From Mesorhizobium sp. (GTDB taxonomy: Bacteria > Pseudomonadota > Alphaproteobacteria > Rhizobiales > Rhizobiaceae): 64,000 bases of DNA. The stretch covers positions 130,549-194,548 of the forward strand of contig NZ_SUHQ01000001.1 of the NCBI RefSeq assembly GCF_004962245.1. The letters are read 5' to 3'. Below, in pieces: positions 9,494 through 19,516 of the stretch (position 1 is the stretch's first letter; every line of letters begins with the position of its first letter). The notes beneath the pieces were generated by a model that saw nothing but the letters and a program-made list of their open reading frames with translations, was not told the DNA's origin and searched no databases. A program made the position numbers and the translations under genes.

Positions 9494-10702
9494 TTAAAAC
9501 TTGATCTTAACCGAAGCTGAGCCAGCAAGGAGCAGATCGTCGTCGTATGTGTAGGTAATGGCATTTGCCGTGTCGCCAACACCGGTGAAGGTCGACGACC
9601 CACTGGTCAGCACGCCGATCGAGCCGCCAAGTCTGACCTCGACCTTGTCATTCGGCGAATAGGAGATGCCGCTGGCCACGGACCAGGTGTCCGACTGATA
9701 GCCGGAGGTCGTCGAGGTTCCACGATCCCAGGTCAGCGAAACCGCGCCCGACAACTGGTCCGTGAACTTGTGAGCTATGCCGCCCGACACCGTCCAGCCG
9801 TCGCGATAAAGTAGGTCGAAAGAAACGTTCGAGGGTGTACCGAAAACCGGGTTAATCACACCATTAATCGGAACAATGCCAAGCTTGCTCCATTCCTGCC
9901 AGCGAACCGAGCCAAAGGCCAGCCAGCCAGGAGCTATACCGCTCTGCAGCTTGAATTCCACGGCCTGGGGAATCTCGGCGGATGCGGTCACCGGGAACAC
10001 TCCGGTAACATTTCCTAGCGGCCCACCTGCAAATCCGGTCGTGTCGACGGTTCCCGACAGTTCGTCATATTTGTAGCTCGAAGAGTACATCAAGCTCGCG
10101 CGCAAGGCGATTTCGGGAATTTCATAAGCGGCGCCCACGCGCCAACCCCATGCCTCATCGGAAAGCTTGAATTTTCCGAGGCCGGTATTGCCGAAGGCCA
10201 GCAGTGTCTGGCGGGACAGAAACGCATCGACCTCCTGGTAGGAGAGGCCGCCGATGAACCGGATCGCGCCCTTGCCGACATTTATCTTGTAGGAGCAGGT
10301 AAGGCCGAAATCATTTGTTTTGACATAGTATTTGACCGCCGTTGGCGAATAGGCGTTGTTCATTCCGAAGTCTGCCTCCGCACCATACGGTTCTGTATAA
10401 GACGCAAGGCAATCCACTGGTTCAAAGATGTTGGCCTTGAAGCCGATGCGCGGCACCACGTAGTCGCCACCAACGTCAATTTCCGACGTCGACATTCCCG
10501 AGCCATCCAGGCGCTGCACATTCTTCAGTGTGCGCTGCGGCGAAACATAGGTGACGCCGGCATCGAACGAATATGGCGCGGCATCAAACAACTGATCGAT
10601 GTTGACACCGCCCCGGTCGAAGCCGCCCGCGTTCGCAACGCCGAAAATCGATAGCGAAAAGCACCCTGCCCCCAGCAGCGCTTTCAGACGCAAAATACTC
10701 AT
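9494..10702 (-). CDS. OmpP1/FadL-family outer membrane transporter
   Basis: Predicted beta-barrel of the FadL/TodX family, which moves long-chain fatty acids or other hydrophobic compounds across the outer membrane. The 402-residue protein starts MSILRLKALLGAGCFSLSIF with a signal peptide ending near GVANA, has alternating amphipathic strands throughout (for example FKLQSGIAPGWLAFGSVRWQ) and ends LAGSASVKIKF with the C-terminal Phe typical of barrel insertion. Start at 10702 has GGGAGGG upstream; the ATG at 10732 does not. Monocistronic with its own terminator. Confidence 0.88.
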   Translation of the reverse strand: MSILRLKALLGAGCFSLSIFGVANAGGFDRGGVNIDQLFDAAPYSFDAGVTYVSPQRTLKNVQRLDGSGMSTSEIDVGGDYVVPRIGFKANIFEPVDCLASYTEPYGAEADFGMNNAYSPTAVKYYVKTNDFGLTCSYKINVGKGAIRFIGGLSYQEVDAFLSRQTLLAFGNTGLGKFKLSDEAWGWRVGAAYEIPEIALRASLMYSSSYKYDELSGTVDTTGFAGGPLGNVTGVFPVTASAEIPQAVEFKLQSGIAPGWLAFGSVRWQEWSKLGIVPINGVINPVFGTPSNVSFDLLYRDGWTVSGGIAHKFTDQLSGAVSLTWDRGTSTTSGYQSDTWSVASGISYSPNDKVEVRLGGSIGVLTSGSSTFTGVGDTANAITYTYDDDLLLAGSASVKIKF

Positions 10703-11128
10703 GAATGTCCCTCCCGAATACGAGTGGGCCAAGCTAGAGCCAATTCAGGTTAACGTCGCAACAACGAATTCTCGATGCGTACACGTACGCCTTCGCGGAT
10801 CGTATTCTGGACAAAGTGACAGCTTTCGCGGCACGGCCAAAAAACGGCCCATTGGGATGCAAATCGACGAGAAAATTCCGAAAAATGGCATGGAACGACG
10901 CAAAAACGGCCCATTTTGCGAAGACCAGGCCTCATTGTTACATTATGGCAACATAGGGCCAAAACATTCCGTTTACGTCAAGATTTACGCTGCGGAATGC
11001 CTATTTTCGTGGCAAGGAGCCCTTCCGAAAAGCAGATTCTGGACTGACGAATCCGATGAACCCAGAGCATCGGACTCGGAAGTAGAATCCGATTTTTGGG
11101 CCAATCCGATCTTCAAACAAAAGATAGC
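10703..11128. other. 426-bp gene-free region between the fadL-like gene and valS
   Basis: No convincing gene. It holds the promoter of the leftward fadL-like gene. A 14-mer AAAAACGGCCCATT occurs twice in the same orientation (about 10840-10853 and 10902-10915), and an imperfect inverted repeat TGTTACATTATGGCAACA is at about 10936-10953. Both could be regulator sites, but nothing proves it. Confidence 0.5.
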
Positions 11129-13912
11129 TCAACCGGCTTCGCGCACCCGCGTCAACGCCACCGAAAGCTTCTCTTGCGCCTCGCGGTACTCGCCGAGTTT
11201 TTCGCGCTCGGCTTCCACGACGTCTTCCGGCGCGTTGGCGACGAATTTCTCGTTGGACAGCTTCTTGTGCAGCCGGGCGATCTCCTCCGTCACCTTGACC
11301 AGTTCCTTCTGCAGCCGCGCCGCCTCCGCGGTGAGGTCGATCAGGCTGCCAAGCGGCAAGCAGATGGTCGCCTCGTTGAGCACGATCTGGGCGGAACCCT
11401 TGGGTGCTGCTTCGCCGAGTGAAATATCGCCGACCCGCGCCAGCCGCTTGATCGCCGAATCCTGGCGTTCGAGCCTGTCGCGCGTCGCTTCGTTGGCGCC
11501 GATCACCACCAGCGGGGCGATCGCCGCCGGCGGCACGTTCATCTCCGAGCGCACGGAGCGGATGCCGGAGACAAGATCGATCAGCCAGTTGATGTCGGCC
11601 GCCGCGGCCTCATCCTCGAAGTCGGGCGACGGCCATGCGGCATGGCAAAGCAGCGACGGCCGTTCCTTGCCCTCGCCGGCCGTCTGCGCCCACAGTTCTT
11701 CAGTCATGAACGGCATCATCGGGTGCAGCAGCTTGTAGATCTCGTCGAGCACGAAGGCGACGCAAGCCCGGCTTTCGGCCTTGGCGGCCTCGTCCGGACC
11801 TGTGAACACCGGCTTCAACAGTTCCAGGTACCAGTCGCAGAACTGGTTCCAGACGAAGCGGTAGGCCGCACCAGCCGCCTCGTTGAAGCGGTATGAGGTG
11901 ATGCCATCGGTGATTTCGCCCGCGGTGCGCGTCAGTTCGGTCAGGATCCAGCGGTTGACCGCCAGCTTGGCGTCGTTCAGCCAAAAATCGTCGTTTCTCG
12001 CGACGTCGTTCATTTCGGCGAAGCGCGTCGCGTTCCACAGCTTGGTGCCGAAATTGCGGTAGCCGGCGATGCGCGCCGGATCGAGCTTCACGTCGCGCCC
12101 TTGCGCCGCCATCACAGCCAGCGTGAAGCGCAGCGCGTCGGCGCCGTATTCGTCTATGAGATCGAGCGGGTCGATGACGTTGCCTTTCGACTTCGACATC
12201 TTCTGCCCGTTCTTGTCGCGCACCAGCGCATGCATATACACGGTATGGAACGGCTCCTCGTCCATGAAGTGCAGGCCCATCATCATCATGCGGGCGACCC
12301 AGAAGAAGATCAGGTCGAAGCCGGTCACCAGCACGTCGGTCTGGTAGTAGGTCTTCAGCTCCGGCGTCCGGTCCGGCCAGCCAAGCGTCGAGAACGGCCA
12401 CAGCGCCGACGAGAACCATGTGTCGAGCACATCCTCGTCGCGAGTCAGGATATCGCCCGGCTTGAAGTTCTCGAGCTTGTCCTCGACCCAGGCCTTCCAC
12501 GGCCCCTCCAGCGCCAGATAATATTCGACCGCGGCGGCGAGCGCTTCCTCCTCGGTCTTCTCGACGAAGACACGCCCGTCCGGCCCGTACCAGGCGGGGA
12601 TCTGGTGTCCCCACCAGAGTTGGCGCGAGATGCACCAGGGTTCGATGTTCTCCATCCACTGGAAGTAAGTCTTCTCCCAGCTACCGGGTATGATCTTGGT
12701 GCGGCCTTCGCGCACGGACGCGATCGCCGGCTTGGCGAGTTCGGCCGCGTTGACATACCACTGGTCGGTCAGGAGCGGCTCGATCGGCACACCGCCGCGA
12801 TCGCCATGCGGCACGGTGTGGCGATGCGGCTCGACCTTTTCAAGGAAACCGCCCGCCTCCATCAGTTCGACGATCTTCTTGCGCGCGACAAAACGATCGA
12901 GGCCGTCGAGTTCATCCCAGACGGCCTGCCGCTCGGGCGTCACCTCCAGCCCGGCGAGGAAGTCGTCATTGTCCGTGAGGGCCACCGCCGCCTCGACGGT
13001 GAGGATGTTGATCGCCGGCAGCTTATGGCGCTTGCCGACCTCGAAGTCGTTGAAATCATGCGCCGGCGTGATCTTGACCGCGCCGCTGCCCTTTTCCGGA
13101 TCGGAATAGTCGTCCGCCACCACCGGGATCTTGCGGCCGACGATCGGCAGGACGAGGTTCTTGCCAACCAGATGCCGAAAACGCTCGTCGTCGGGATGCA
13201 CCGCCACCGCCGTATCGCCCAGCATCGTCTCGGGGCGAGTCGTCGCCACGGTGATGAAGGTCTTCGGATTTTCCGGATCGAAGGCTTCGCCCTCGACCGG
13301 ATAGCGGAAATGCCAGAGATTGCCGTTGACCTCCTGCTGTTCGACCTCGAGGTCGGAGATGGCCGTGAGCAGCTTCGGGTCCCAGTTCACAAGGCGCTTG
13401 TCCTTGTAGATCAGCCCTTCCTTGTAGAGCGTGACGAACACTTCGAGCACCGCCTTGGACAGGCCCTCGTCCATGGTGAAGCGCTCTCGGCTCCAGTCGG
13501 CCGAGGCGCCCAGCCGCTTCAACTGGTTAAGGATCGCGCCGCCGGATTCGGCCTTCCACTCCCAGACTTTCTCGATGAACTCACCGCGCGTCAGGTCGCG
13601 GCGGTGGATCTGCTTCTCCATGAGCTGGCGCTCGACCACCATCTGCGTGGCGATGCCGGCATGGTCCATGCCGGGCTGCCACAGCACGTTCTTGCCGCGC
13701 ATGCGTTCGAAGCGCACCAGAATGTCCTGCAGGGTGTTGTTGAGCGCATGGCCCATATGCAGCGAGCCGGTGACGTTCGGCGGCGGGATGACGATGGTGA
13801 AGGCTTCCGCGCCCTCGTCGGCGCCCGCGCCAGCACGAAACGCGTCGGCCTCCTCCCAGATTTTGGCGATCTTCGGCTCGACGATTTTGGCGTCGTAGGT
13901 TTTTTCGAGCAT
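11129..13912 (-). CDS. valS: valyl-tRNA synthetase
   Basis: Class I synthetase for tRNA-Val, 927 residues. HIGH motif [17 protein letters not shown] is near residue 45, the editing (CP1) domain follows, and [15 protein letters not shown] is near residue 570. The C-terminal 70 residues form the ValRS tRNA-binding coiled coil ([20 protein letters not shown]). No strong Shine-Dalgarno before the ATG. Single gene with no close partner. Confidence 0.97.
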   Translation of the reverse strand: MLEKTYDAKIVEPKIAKIWEEADAFRAGAGADEGAEAFTIVIPPPNVTGSLHMGHALNNTLQDILVRFERMRGKNVLWQPGMDHAGIATQMVVERQLMEKQIHRRDLTRGEFIEKVWEWKAESGGAILNQLKRLGASADWSRERFTMDEGLSKAVLEVFVTLYKEGLIYKDKRLVNWDPKLLTAISDLEVEQQEVNGNLWHFRYPVEGEAFDPENPKTFITVATTRPETMLGDTAVAVHPDDERFRHLVGKNLVLPIVGRKIPVVADDYSDPEKGSGAVKITPAHDFNDFEVGKRHKLPAINILTVEAAVALTDNDDFLAGLEVTPERQAVWDELDGLDRFVARKKIVELMEAGGFLEKVEPHRHTVPHGDRGGVPIEPLLTDQWYVNAAELAKPAIASVREGRTKIIPGSWEKTYFQWMENIEPWCISRQLWWGHQIPAWYGPDGRVFVEKTEEEALAAAVEYYLALEGPWKAWVEDKLENFKPGDILTRDEDVLDTWFSSALWPFSTLGWPDRTPELKTYYQTDVLVTGFDLIFFWVARMMMMGLHFMDEEPFHTVYMHALVRDKNGQKMSKSKGNVIDPLDLIDEYGADALRFTLAVMAAQGRDVKLDPARIAGYRNFGTKLWNATRFAEMNDVARNDDFWLNDAKLAVNRWILTELTRTAGEITDGITSYRFNEAAGAAYRFVWNQFCDWYLELLKPVFTGPDEAAKAESRACVAFVLDEIYKLLHPMMPFMTEELWAQTAGEGKERPSLLCHAAWPSPDFEDEAAAADINWLIDLVSGIRSVRSEMNVPPAAIAPLVVIGANEATRDRLERQDSAIKRLARVGDISLGEAAPKGSAQIVLNEATICLPLGSLIDLTAEAARLQKELVKVTEEIARLHKKLSNEKFVANAPEDVVEAEREKLGEYREAQEKLSVALTRVREAG

Positions 13913-14193
13913 GAAAAGAGGTCCGAGCTGTCGGGATGTGTTGGGTTCGGTGTAAATCGGAAGGCAGTTGGCAAGTCAACCGCAAGCGAGCGGCAGATGG
14001 CAATGGCTCATAGATAGCGCCTGGGCGGCTTCAGGCAACCTACGGGATGCGATGCCGACGCGGCCGTCCCCTTGACCACAGACCGTAAACCACCATAGCT
14101 TGCCGGTGCTGCTGTAGGGCGCATCGGCTTTTGGCCGGAGGGGCATTGCCCGCCTACGACACCTTCAACCCTCAGTGCGCCCAATTTTCGAAC

Positions 14194-14838
14194 ATGCCGA
14201 ATCTCGAGACCTTCAGGAAACAGGCCAAGCTTTACCTGCGCTGGCATCGCGAGCGGTATTATCCCGTCGCGGATGCGATCGGTTCGATACTGCCGCGCTT
14301 CCGTAATCTGACCGATCGCCAAATCCTGGATCACGGCTTCAAGCTCGCCGATGCACAGGAGCTGGTCGCCAGGAGGGCAGGTTTCGAAAACTGGCAGGCG
14401 CTGAAGAAAGGCCTTCAAACCATGACCGACCGCACGCCCCCGGATGCAGAAAAACCCTTCCTCGCCTTTGCCGAGCCCCAGCTTTTCGTTTCCGATATAG
14501 ACGCAGCCTGCGCGTTCTATCGCCAAAAACTCGGTTTCCGGACGCGGTTCACCTATGGCGAACCGCCCTTCTACGCCCAGGTCATCCGCGATGGCGTACG
14601 CTTGAACCTGCGCCACGTCGACAAGCCTCTTTTCGACAAGAGCTCGAGGGCCGATGAGGATCTGCTGTCGGCGACGATCGTGCTCGACGCCATCAAGCCG
14701 CTGTTCCTGGAATATCAGGCGGCCGGGGTCAGCTTTCATCAGACATTGCGGACCGAGCCATGGGGCGCCCGCACCTTCATCGTGGCAGATCCCGACGGAA
14801 ACCTGATCGCCTTCGCCACATCGGTCCAGGGCGGCTGA
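14194..14838 (+). CDS. VOC-family protein with N-terminal helical extension
   Basis: The first 70 residues (MPNLETFRKQAKLYLRWHRE to FENWQALKKGL) form a small helical domain seen in front of several rhizobial proteins of this class. Residues 85-214 are a glyoxalase/bleomycin-resistance domain: FVSDIDAACAFYRQKLGF and FIVADPDGNLIAFAT. It may bind or detoxify a small electrophile; substrate unknown. Start 14194 is preferred because the conserved extension begins there, although the Shine-Dalgarno is weak. Convergent with popZ. Confidence 0.8.
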   Translation: MPNLETFRKQAKLYLRWHRERYYPVADAIGSILPRFRNLTDRQILDHGFKLADAQELVARRAGFENWQALKKGLQTMTDRTPPDAEKPFLAFAEPQLFVSDIDAACAFYRQKLGFRTRFTYGEPPFYAQVIRDGVRLNLRHVDKPLFDKSSRADEDLLSATIVLDAIKPLFLEYQAAGVSFHQTLRTEPWGARTFIVADPDGNLIAFATSVQGG

Positions 14839-14851
14839 GCCGCAGGCCAAC

Positions 14852-14875
14852 AAAAACGCCGCCAGCGGCGGCGTT
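14852..14875 (-). terminator. intrinsic terminator of popZ
   Basis: Arms AACGCCGCC (14855-14863) and GGCGGCGTT (14867-14875) with a 3-base loop; the five A at 14852-14856 become a T run when read leftward, just after the popZ stop. The VOC gene may share it from the other side. Confidence 0.8.
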
Positions 14876-14899
14876 CCATCCGTCGATCGTCAGAAATTG

Positions 14900-15817
14900 T
14901 TACTGCGCGCCACGCGCCACGCGTTCGATTTCCTCGCGCACCAGCCGCTCGACCAGCGTCGGCAGATTGTTGTCCAGCCAGTCCTGCAGCATGGGCCTGA
15001 GCATCTCCTCGGCCATCTCGTCGAAGGTTTTCTTGCTGCGGCTGGCGAAAGCATCGGAAAGCTCGCCGAAGGCGGCGGCAACCTGCCGGCCCGTATGCTC
15101 GGAAAGGATCGCCGGACGAGCCGGCGGTGCCCCGCTTGCCGCCGGACGCGCCAACTCATTTGGCGGCGGGGCCGGCTCGAAAGCGGATTCGGCCGCGTCC
15201 TCGAAAACCTCGGCCTTCGGTTCGGCGTCCGGTGTTTGCCTCACCTCGGCCCTGTCCGGCTTGGTCACGGTCATCGCCTCGCCGACTGCGGCGATCTCAC
15301 GCCGCCAATCGGCGACGATGCTATCGGTCGTCTCCACAACCCTTGCCGTCGCAGGCGCATCCGGCTTGACGGCCGGGACCGGCTCGGCAGCGGCTTTGTC
15401 ACCCGCAAGCGTCACTGGCGCTTCGACCGGAGTCGGATTGGAACGCACCGGCGGCTCCATGCGCGCAATCACAGGCTCGACGACCGATGGTTGCGCCTTC
15501 GCCTGTGTAGCCGGCTCTCTGGTGTCTGGTCCGGCACGCAGTTCGGCGCGAAAGTCATCCACCTCCGGCGGCGCCCAGCCTGCCTCAGGCGGCGCCCAGC
15601 CTGCCTCAGGCGGCGCCCAGCCTGCCTCCGGCGGCGCCCAGCCTGCCGCCGGTGCCGGCACCACCGCCGGCGTCGGCGTCGGCTCCAGATCCTGGCGCAG
15701 GTCTTCTGCTTCGTCCGGAAACTTGCGGCCGGAATCGCTGTCCTCGATGATCCTCCTGATGGAAGCCAGTATCTCTTCCATGGAAGGTTCGCGCTGCACG
15801 CTGCTTGCCGTAGCCAT
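14900..15817 (-). CDS. popZ: PopZ-like polar organizing protein (DUF2497)
   Basis: PopZ self-assembles at the cell pole of alphaproteobacteria and anchors the chromosome origin through ParB. The 305-residue protein has the conserved N-terminal helix SMEEILASIRRIIEDSDS, a long Pro/Ala/Glu-rich disordered linker, and the conserved C-terminal assembly helices DEMAEEMLRPMLQDWLDNNL and ERLVREEIERVARG. The linker contains four exact 7-residue repeats (PEAGWAP type). ATG 15817 is chosen over GTG 15823. Single gene with its own terminator. Confidence 0.88.
   Translation of the reverse strand: MATASSVQREPSMEEILASIRRIIEDSDSGRKFPDEAEDLRQDLEPTPTPAVVPAPAAGWAPPEAGWAPPEAGWAPPEAGWAPPEVDDFRAELRAGPDTREPATQAKAQPSVVEPVIARMEPPVRSNPTPVEAPVTLAGDKAAAEPVPAVKPDAPATARVVETTDSIVADWRREIAAVGEAMTVTKPDRAEVRQTPDAEPKAEVFEDAAESAFEPAPPPNELARPAASGAPPARPAILSEHTGRQVAAAFGELSDAFASRSKKTFDEMAEEMLRPMLQDWLDNNLPTLVERLVREEIERVARGAQ
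15567..15650 (-). repeat. four 21-bp tandem repeats inside popZ
   Basis: Units start at 15567, 15588, 15609 and 15630, nearly identical, each encoding seven residues of the GWAPPEA type in the disordered linker. Being a multiple of three, copy number can vary without breaking the frame. Confidence 0.9.
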
Positions 15818-16002
15818 CGTCACATCCGCCGCCCTTGTGACTCGTTGCAGATTTCCTGTCCGGCAAAAACCGGATTCGAATCATGGCGACAGCGTAACCG
15901 ACGGATCGCCCTGCGAGAATCCCCAATCTGAGAGCGGATTGGATTTCAACAGATTAGGGCATTTTGACATTCAGCCGTCTTGGCTTGAATCCCAACATAC
16001 AT

Positions 16003-16040
16003 TGAAACGCCGCGCGTCCTTTGGGACGCACGGCGTTTCA
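16003..16040 (-). terminator. long hairpin after the tolC-like gene
   Basis: Nearly perfect 17-bp arms (16003-16019 and 16024-16040) with a 4-base loop TTTG. It lies between the divergent end of popZ's promoter region and the stop of the leftward tolC-like gene, where a terminator is expected. There is no strong T run, so it may act as a processing or stabilising hairpin. Confidence 0.6.
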
Positions 16041-16080
16041 GCATAGCGAATCTGGGCGGAACTTGAAACTGCTGATGCGA

Positions 16081-17487
16081 TCAGCGGCCATCCGGCGTGC
16101 GCAGGCCGATCCACTTGTCCTTGACCGCATTGTAATGCTCTTCGGGCCTGTACTTCGTCACCTGAAGGGCGAGACGATCGACCGAAAGATGGCCGATCGC
16201 CGAGAGGATGGCATAGCTCGCCACCACCAAATCGCGTTCGGAACTGGCCTGGTTGATCTTGGCGGTGATGAGGGTGGCTTGGGCGTTAAGGACGTCGAGC
16301 GTTGTGCGCTGGCCGACATTGCGCTCCTCGATGACGCCGCTCAACGCAAGCTGCGCGGCGGCGATCACCTGCTTGTTGGCCACCACTGTTTGCTGGGCGG
16401 CGGTATATTGCGTCCACGCCGAGGTCACGGCTTGGCGCACTGTGTCGCGGCTGACGTCGACCTCGATCCGCGCCTGGCTGAGCGATTCCTTATTCTGGCG
16501 CACCGTCGCCGAGTTCCGCCCGCCGGAATAGATCGGCACGGTCAACGTGGCACCTATGCTGGCCGAATTGGTTGTGCCATCCGACTCCCCGGATACACCT
16601 GGCACGGTGTTGCGATAGGCGCTCGAAACGCCGGCGGAAGCCGAGAGCTGCGGCAGCAGCGCGCCTTCGGCCGATTTCACCGAAAACGCCGCCGCGTCGA
16701 CCAGATGCTGGGTGGCGAGGATGGCGGGGTGCTCGCTGGATGCGATCGCGACCGCCGCATCGAGGTTCCGCGGCAACAGCTTCGACAGTGGCGAAGCGCC
16801 CCTGAGCTTGCCCGGCTCGTCGCCGACGATCTGGCGATAGGTCGCAGCGCTCGCCAGCGCCTGCGCGCGGGCCGCGGCCAGTTCCGCCACGGCGGAGGAG
16901 CGCTCGGCATCGGCCTGCGCCACGTCGGTGCGGGTGCCTTCGCCGACCTCGAAACGCGAACGCGCCGCGCGCGCCTGCTCGGTCAGGAACTGCAGGTTCT
17001 GCTCCGTCAGCACCGCCACTTGCCGATCGCGAATCACGTCCATGTAGGCGCTTGCCGCGTTGAACAAAATGTTCTCTTCGGTGTTGCGCAGGCTCTCGAC
17101 CGAGGCGCGGACCCGCGATTCGGCGGCGGCGACATTGTTCTTGGTCTGAAAGCCGTCGAACAGGGTCTGGTCGATCTGGACGCCGAAGTTGCCGGTGGTT
17201 AACGCGAAGCTTCGATTCAGCCCGGGGACATTGCTACGGGCATCGAAATGGCTGCTGGAGTAGTCGATGTCAGCGGAACCGGTGATGGTCGGGCGCCAGC
17301 CCGACTTGGCGATGGCCACGCCCTCGTCGGTGACGCGGACACCGGCGCGGGCCGAATTGAGCGAGGAATTGTTCTGGTAGGCCTTCGAAAGTGCGCCGAG
17401 GATGGTTTCCGCCGAGGCGGCCACCGGAGAAAGCGCGGTCGCCGAAACAAGGATGGCGGCAAAAAGGCTCTTGCGTAAAGACGGCAC
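16081..17487 (-). CDS. tolC: TolC-family outer membrane efflux/secretion channel
   Basis: Outer membrane channel for type I secretion and drug efflux. The 468-residue protein has a signal peptide (MPSLRKSLFAAILVSATALS, cleavage after ASA), then the two internally similar halves of TolC with repeated long helices such as LRNTEENILFNAASAYMDVI and ARSRFEVGEGTRTDVAQADA. The start is GTG with GAGGGAA upstream. No inner membrane partners are adjacent, as is usual for a shared TolC in rhizobia. Confidence 0.92.
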   Translation of the reverse strand: MPSLRKSLFAAILVSATALSPVAASAETILGALSKAYQNNSSLNSARAGVRVTDEGVAIAKSGWRPTITGSADIDYSSSHFDARSNVPGLNRSFALTTGNFGVQIDQTLFDGFQTKNNVAAAESRVRASVESLRNTEENILFNAASAYMDVIRDRQVAVLTEQNLQFLTEQARAARSRFEVGEGTRTDVAQADAERSSAVAELAAARAQALASAATYRQIVGDEPGKLRGASPLSKLLPRNLDAAVAIASSEHPAILATQHLVDAAAFSVKSAEGALLPQLSASAGVSSAYRNTVPGVSGESDGTTNSASIGATLTVPIYSGGRNSATVRQNKESLSQARIEVDVSRDTVRQAVTSAWTQYTAAQQTVVANKQVIAAAQLALSGVIEERNVGQRTTLDVLNAQATLITAKINQASSERDLVVASYAILSAIGHLSVDRLALQVTKYRPEEHYNAVKDKWIGLRTPDGR

Positions 17488-17671
17488 GTTATTCCCTCAT
17501 TCGTTTTGCATGGGAACCACACCGCGCCGGCTTTCTCGCATTGAGCAGCCGGCGCGATGTGTTTCAGGTTCCCTGCTGTCAGCCCCCAAGAGTACCCCAG
17601 TCATGCGGATCAGCAACGATTGTTCAAGCCCAAGCGAACATGACAACGCCTCGGCTGCAAGCCAAAATCAC

Positions 17672-18340
17672 TCAGAACTCAAACGCACGAATACGTTCGA
17701 ATCCGGGTAGTGGCTTAATTGCCGCATTAAATGCGCCTCTTCCGGTTACAACCCCCCCTGTCTTAATAAATAATCGGGCGACGCCTGAATTCCCCTGCCC
17801 TTCGACGGCGACGAGACGACCGCCCTCCGCAAGCTGGTCGAGCAGCGAGCTCGGCACTTTCTCCACACTGCCGCCGATGAAAATGACGTTGTAGGGCGCC
17901 TGCGCGGCATGGCCTTCCGGCAGCGGTCCCTTGACCACGCTGACATTGTCGCAGCCCAGCGCCGACAGCGTCGACATGGCGGTCTCGGCCAAAGCCGGAT
18001 CGCTTTCCAGCGCGACGACCGACTTTGCCAGCCGCGACAGAATCGCCGCCGCATAGCCGGTGCCGCAGCCGACGTCGAGCGCCGAATCGCCGGGATCGAT
18101 CGCGGCCAGTTGCATCAGCTTGGCCAGCGGCGAAGGCTCCATGAGGTAGCGTGGGCCATCCGCTCCATTGGCAATGCGGATGTCCTCGTCGATATAGGCA
18201 AGATCGCGCTGAGCGGGGGCGACAAAGGCCTCGCGCGGCACGACAAGCATCGCCTCGAGCAGCGGCGCGCTGGTCACGTCGGTGGTGCGGACCTGGCCAT
18301 CGACCATTTTCACCCGACGTTCGGCAAAATCAGCGCTCAT
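17672..18340 (-). CDS. protein-L-isoaspartate O-methyltransferase family protein
   Basis: SAM-dependent methyltransferase of the Pcm family, 222 residues from ATG 18340 (MSADFAERRVKMVDGQVRTT). Motif I DVGCGTGYAAAILSRL is near residue 85, preceded by the Pcm-like AYIDEDIRIANGADGPRYLM. The alphaproteobacterial version often stands before tolC, as here, and its substrate is less certain than that of E. coli Pcm. Starts further upstream overlap tRNA-Cys and are rejected. Confidence 0.88.
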   Translation of the reverse strand: MSADFAERRVKMVDGQVRTTDVTSAPLLEAMLVVPREAFVAPAQRDLAYIDEDIRIANGADGPRYLMEPSPLAKLMQLAAIDPGDSALDVGCGTGYAAAILSRLAKSVVALESDPALAETAMSTLSALGCDNVSVVKGPLPEGHAAQAPYNVIFIGGSVEKVPSSLLDQLAEGGRLVAVEGQGNSGVARLFIKTGGVVTGRGAFNAAIKPLPGFERIRAFEF

Positions 18341-18446
18341 GTTCCAACCAATCCGCCCAAAACCAATTCGCTTGCCGCGCCAGGACCGCGACTCGTTTCG
18401 ACCGGAACTCGAGCCCCTGGCGCTGATGCGCGGGAGCTTGAGCATT

Positions 18447-18520
18447 TGGAGGCCTCGCCCGGAATCGAACCGGGGTGCAAGGATTTGCAGTCCTCTGCGT
18501 AACCACTCCGCCACGAGGCC
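18447..18520 (-). tRNA. tRNA-Cys (GCA)
   Basis: Read leftward: acceptor GGCCTCG pairs with CGAGGCC, anticodon loop CTGCAAA with anticodon GCA, T-arm GGTTCGAATCC, discriminator U (a Cys identity base) and an encoded CCA. 74 nt with CCA. Confidence 0.96.
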
Positions 18521-18850
18521 TCATTGCTCCCGGCGTTCCACCCGGTTCCAATAGGTTGCGGCGAAAATGTCGTCAAGCGGCCATGGTGCATTCCGGACGG
18601 TTTCCTCTGGGTCCACGATGCCACACGTCGAATCGTCGATACGTATGCTGCGATTAGCATGTTAGCGAACTCTTAAAATACGAAGTATGGCAACGGGAAG
18701 CCCTGGGCATGGACCTTACGTCGGGAGAAGCAGGAGGGCCGCCAAGAGATTTGTGAGCGCCTGGAAAAAGCACCGGCATTGGCCCAGATTGAGTCGAGCC
18801 GGAAAAACGCCCCTTCTCAGAGGCTTGCCAACCTGCCGCGCACAAACCTG
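18521..18850. other. 330-bp region without a gene
   Basis: Only the promoter region of tRNA-Cys (about 18530-18570, leftward) is expected here. No frame on either strand looks coding. Confidence 0.5.
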
Positions 18851-19111
18851 TCAGTTCGGCCGCCGCCGCCGTTCCCACCACACGACGAGCCGGCGCCGAT
18901 GGCGGCGCACCAAGGCAAACTCGTAGGAAAGCACCAGCAACCCAACCGGTATCATCCAGAAACCCAGGATTGGCAGGAAGCCAAGAATGCCGCCGAAGAT
19001 CAGCACGGCGCCGATCGCAATCCTGAGGCCGCGCGAGCGCGGCATGGTGAACTGACGGCCAAAGACCGATATCTTCCGCGCCGGTGGATGGTTGTGGCTC
19101 GCTGCGCTCAT
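18851..19111 (-). CDS. small inner membrane protein, 86 aa
   Basis: One or two closely packed hydrophobic segments (RIAIGAVLIFGGILGFLPIL and GFWMIPVGLLVLSYEFAL) followed by a very basic tail RRHRRRLVVWWERRRR that should stay in the cytoplasm. The pattern resembles the small PGPGW-type transmembrane proteins, but the PGPGW signature itself is replaced by LPILGFWMIP. Function unknown. No operon partner. Confidence 0.72.
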   Translation of the reverse strand: MSAASHNHPPARKISVFGRQFTMPRSRGLRIAIGAVLIFGGILGFLPILGFWMIPVGLLVLSYEFALVRRHRRRLVVWWERRRRPN

Positions 19112-19277
19112 GTCTGATCGGTGGTCCGTTCGGGCAAAGTAAAAACACCAGCTGGGGGAAGGCGCAACCGCGTTTTCGGTTCCGCGCTCCCCGCCAGACG
19201 GCTAATATGAGGGCGCCGGCGCACGATTGCGAGAAAGCGCCGCGCGAAAAAGCACCGAAAAAATACGAAATGCTTCT

Positions 19278-19305
19278 TTGCAAAGCCGAAACGGGTTTGC
19301 TATAG
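19278..19305 (+). promoter_or_regulatory. probable sigma-70 promoter of tRNA-Asn
   Basis: TTGCAA (19278-19283) and CTATAG (19300-19305) separated by 16 bases, about 30 bases before the tRNA. Inferred from consensus. Confidence 0.5.
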
Positions 19306-19333
19306 GCTGCGCCACTCACATGAGAGCCTCTGT

Positions 19334-19408
19334 TCCCCGGTAGCTCAGTGGTAGAGCAACCGGCTGTTAACCGGTTGGTCGCTGGTTCGAATCCGGCCCG
19401 GGGAGCCA
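19334..19408 (+). tRNA. tRNA-Asn (GTT)
   Basis: Acceptor TCCCCGG pairs with CCGGGGA, D-arm GCTCAGTGGTAGAGC, anticodon loop CTGTTAA with anticodon GTT, T-arm GGTTCGAATCC, discriminator G and encoded CCA. A common insertion site for islands; the DNA to its right changes to accessory genes. Confidence 0.97.
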
Positions 19409-19516
19409 ACATTTTCAAGCACTTAGCGAATGTTCGAGCATCGGCAAATTTGCCGACCCATGCCCGGGGCTACATCTGGGGCTACATTTCGAGTTCCCGC
19501 TGGCGAGTTCAGAATA

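Noticed and set aside
12101..14017. 638-codon rightward open frame opposite valS
   Set aside because: Same reason; shadow of valS.
18341..18514. Longer N-terminus for the Pcm-like protein
   Set aside because: It would overlap tRNA-Cys and lacks family similarity; ATG 18340 gives the normal start.
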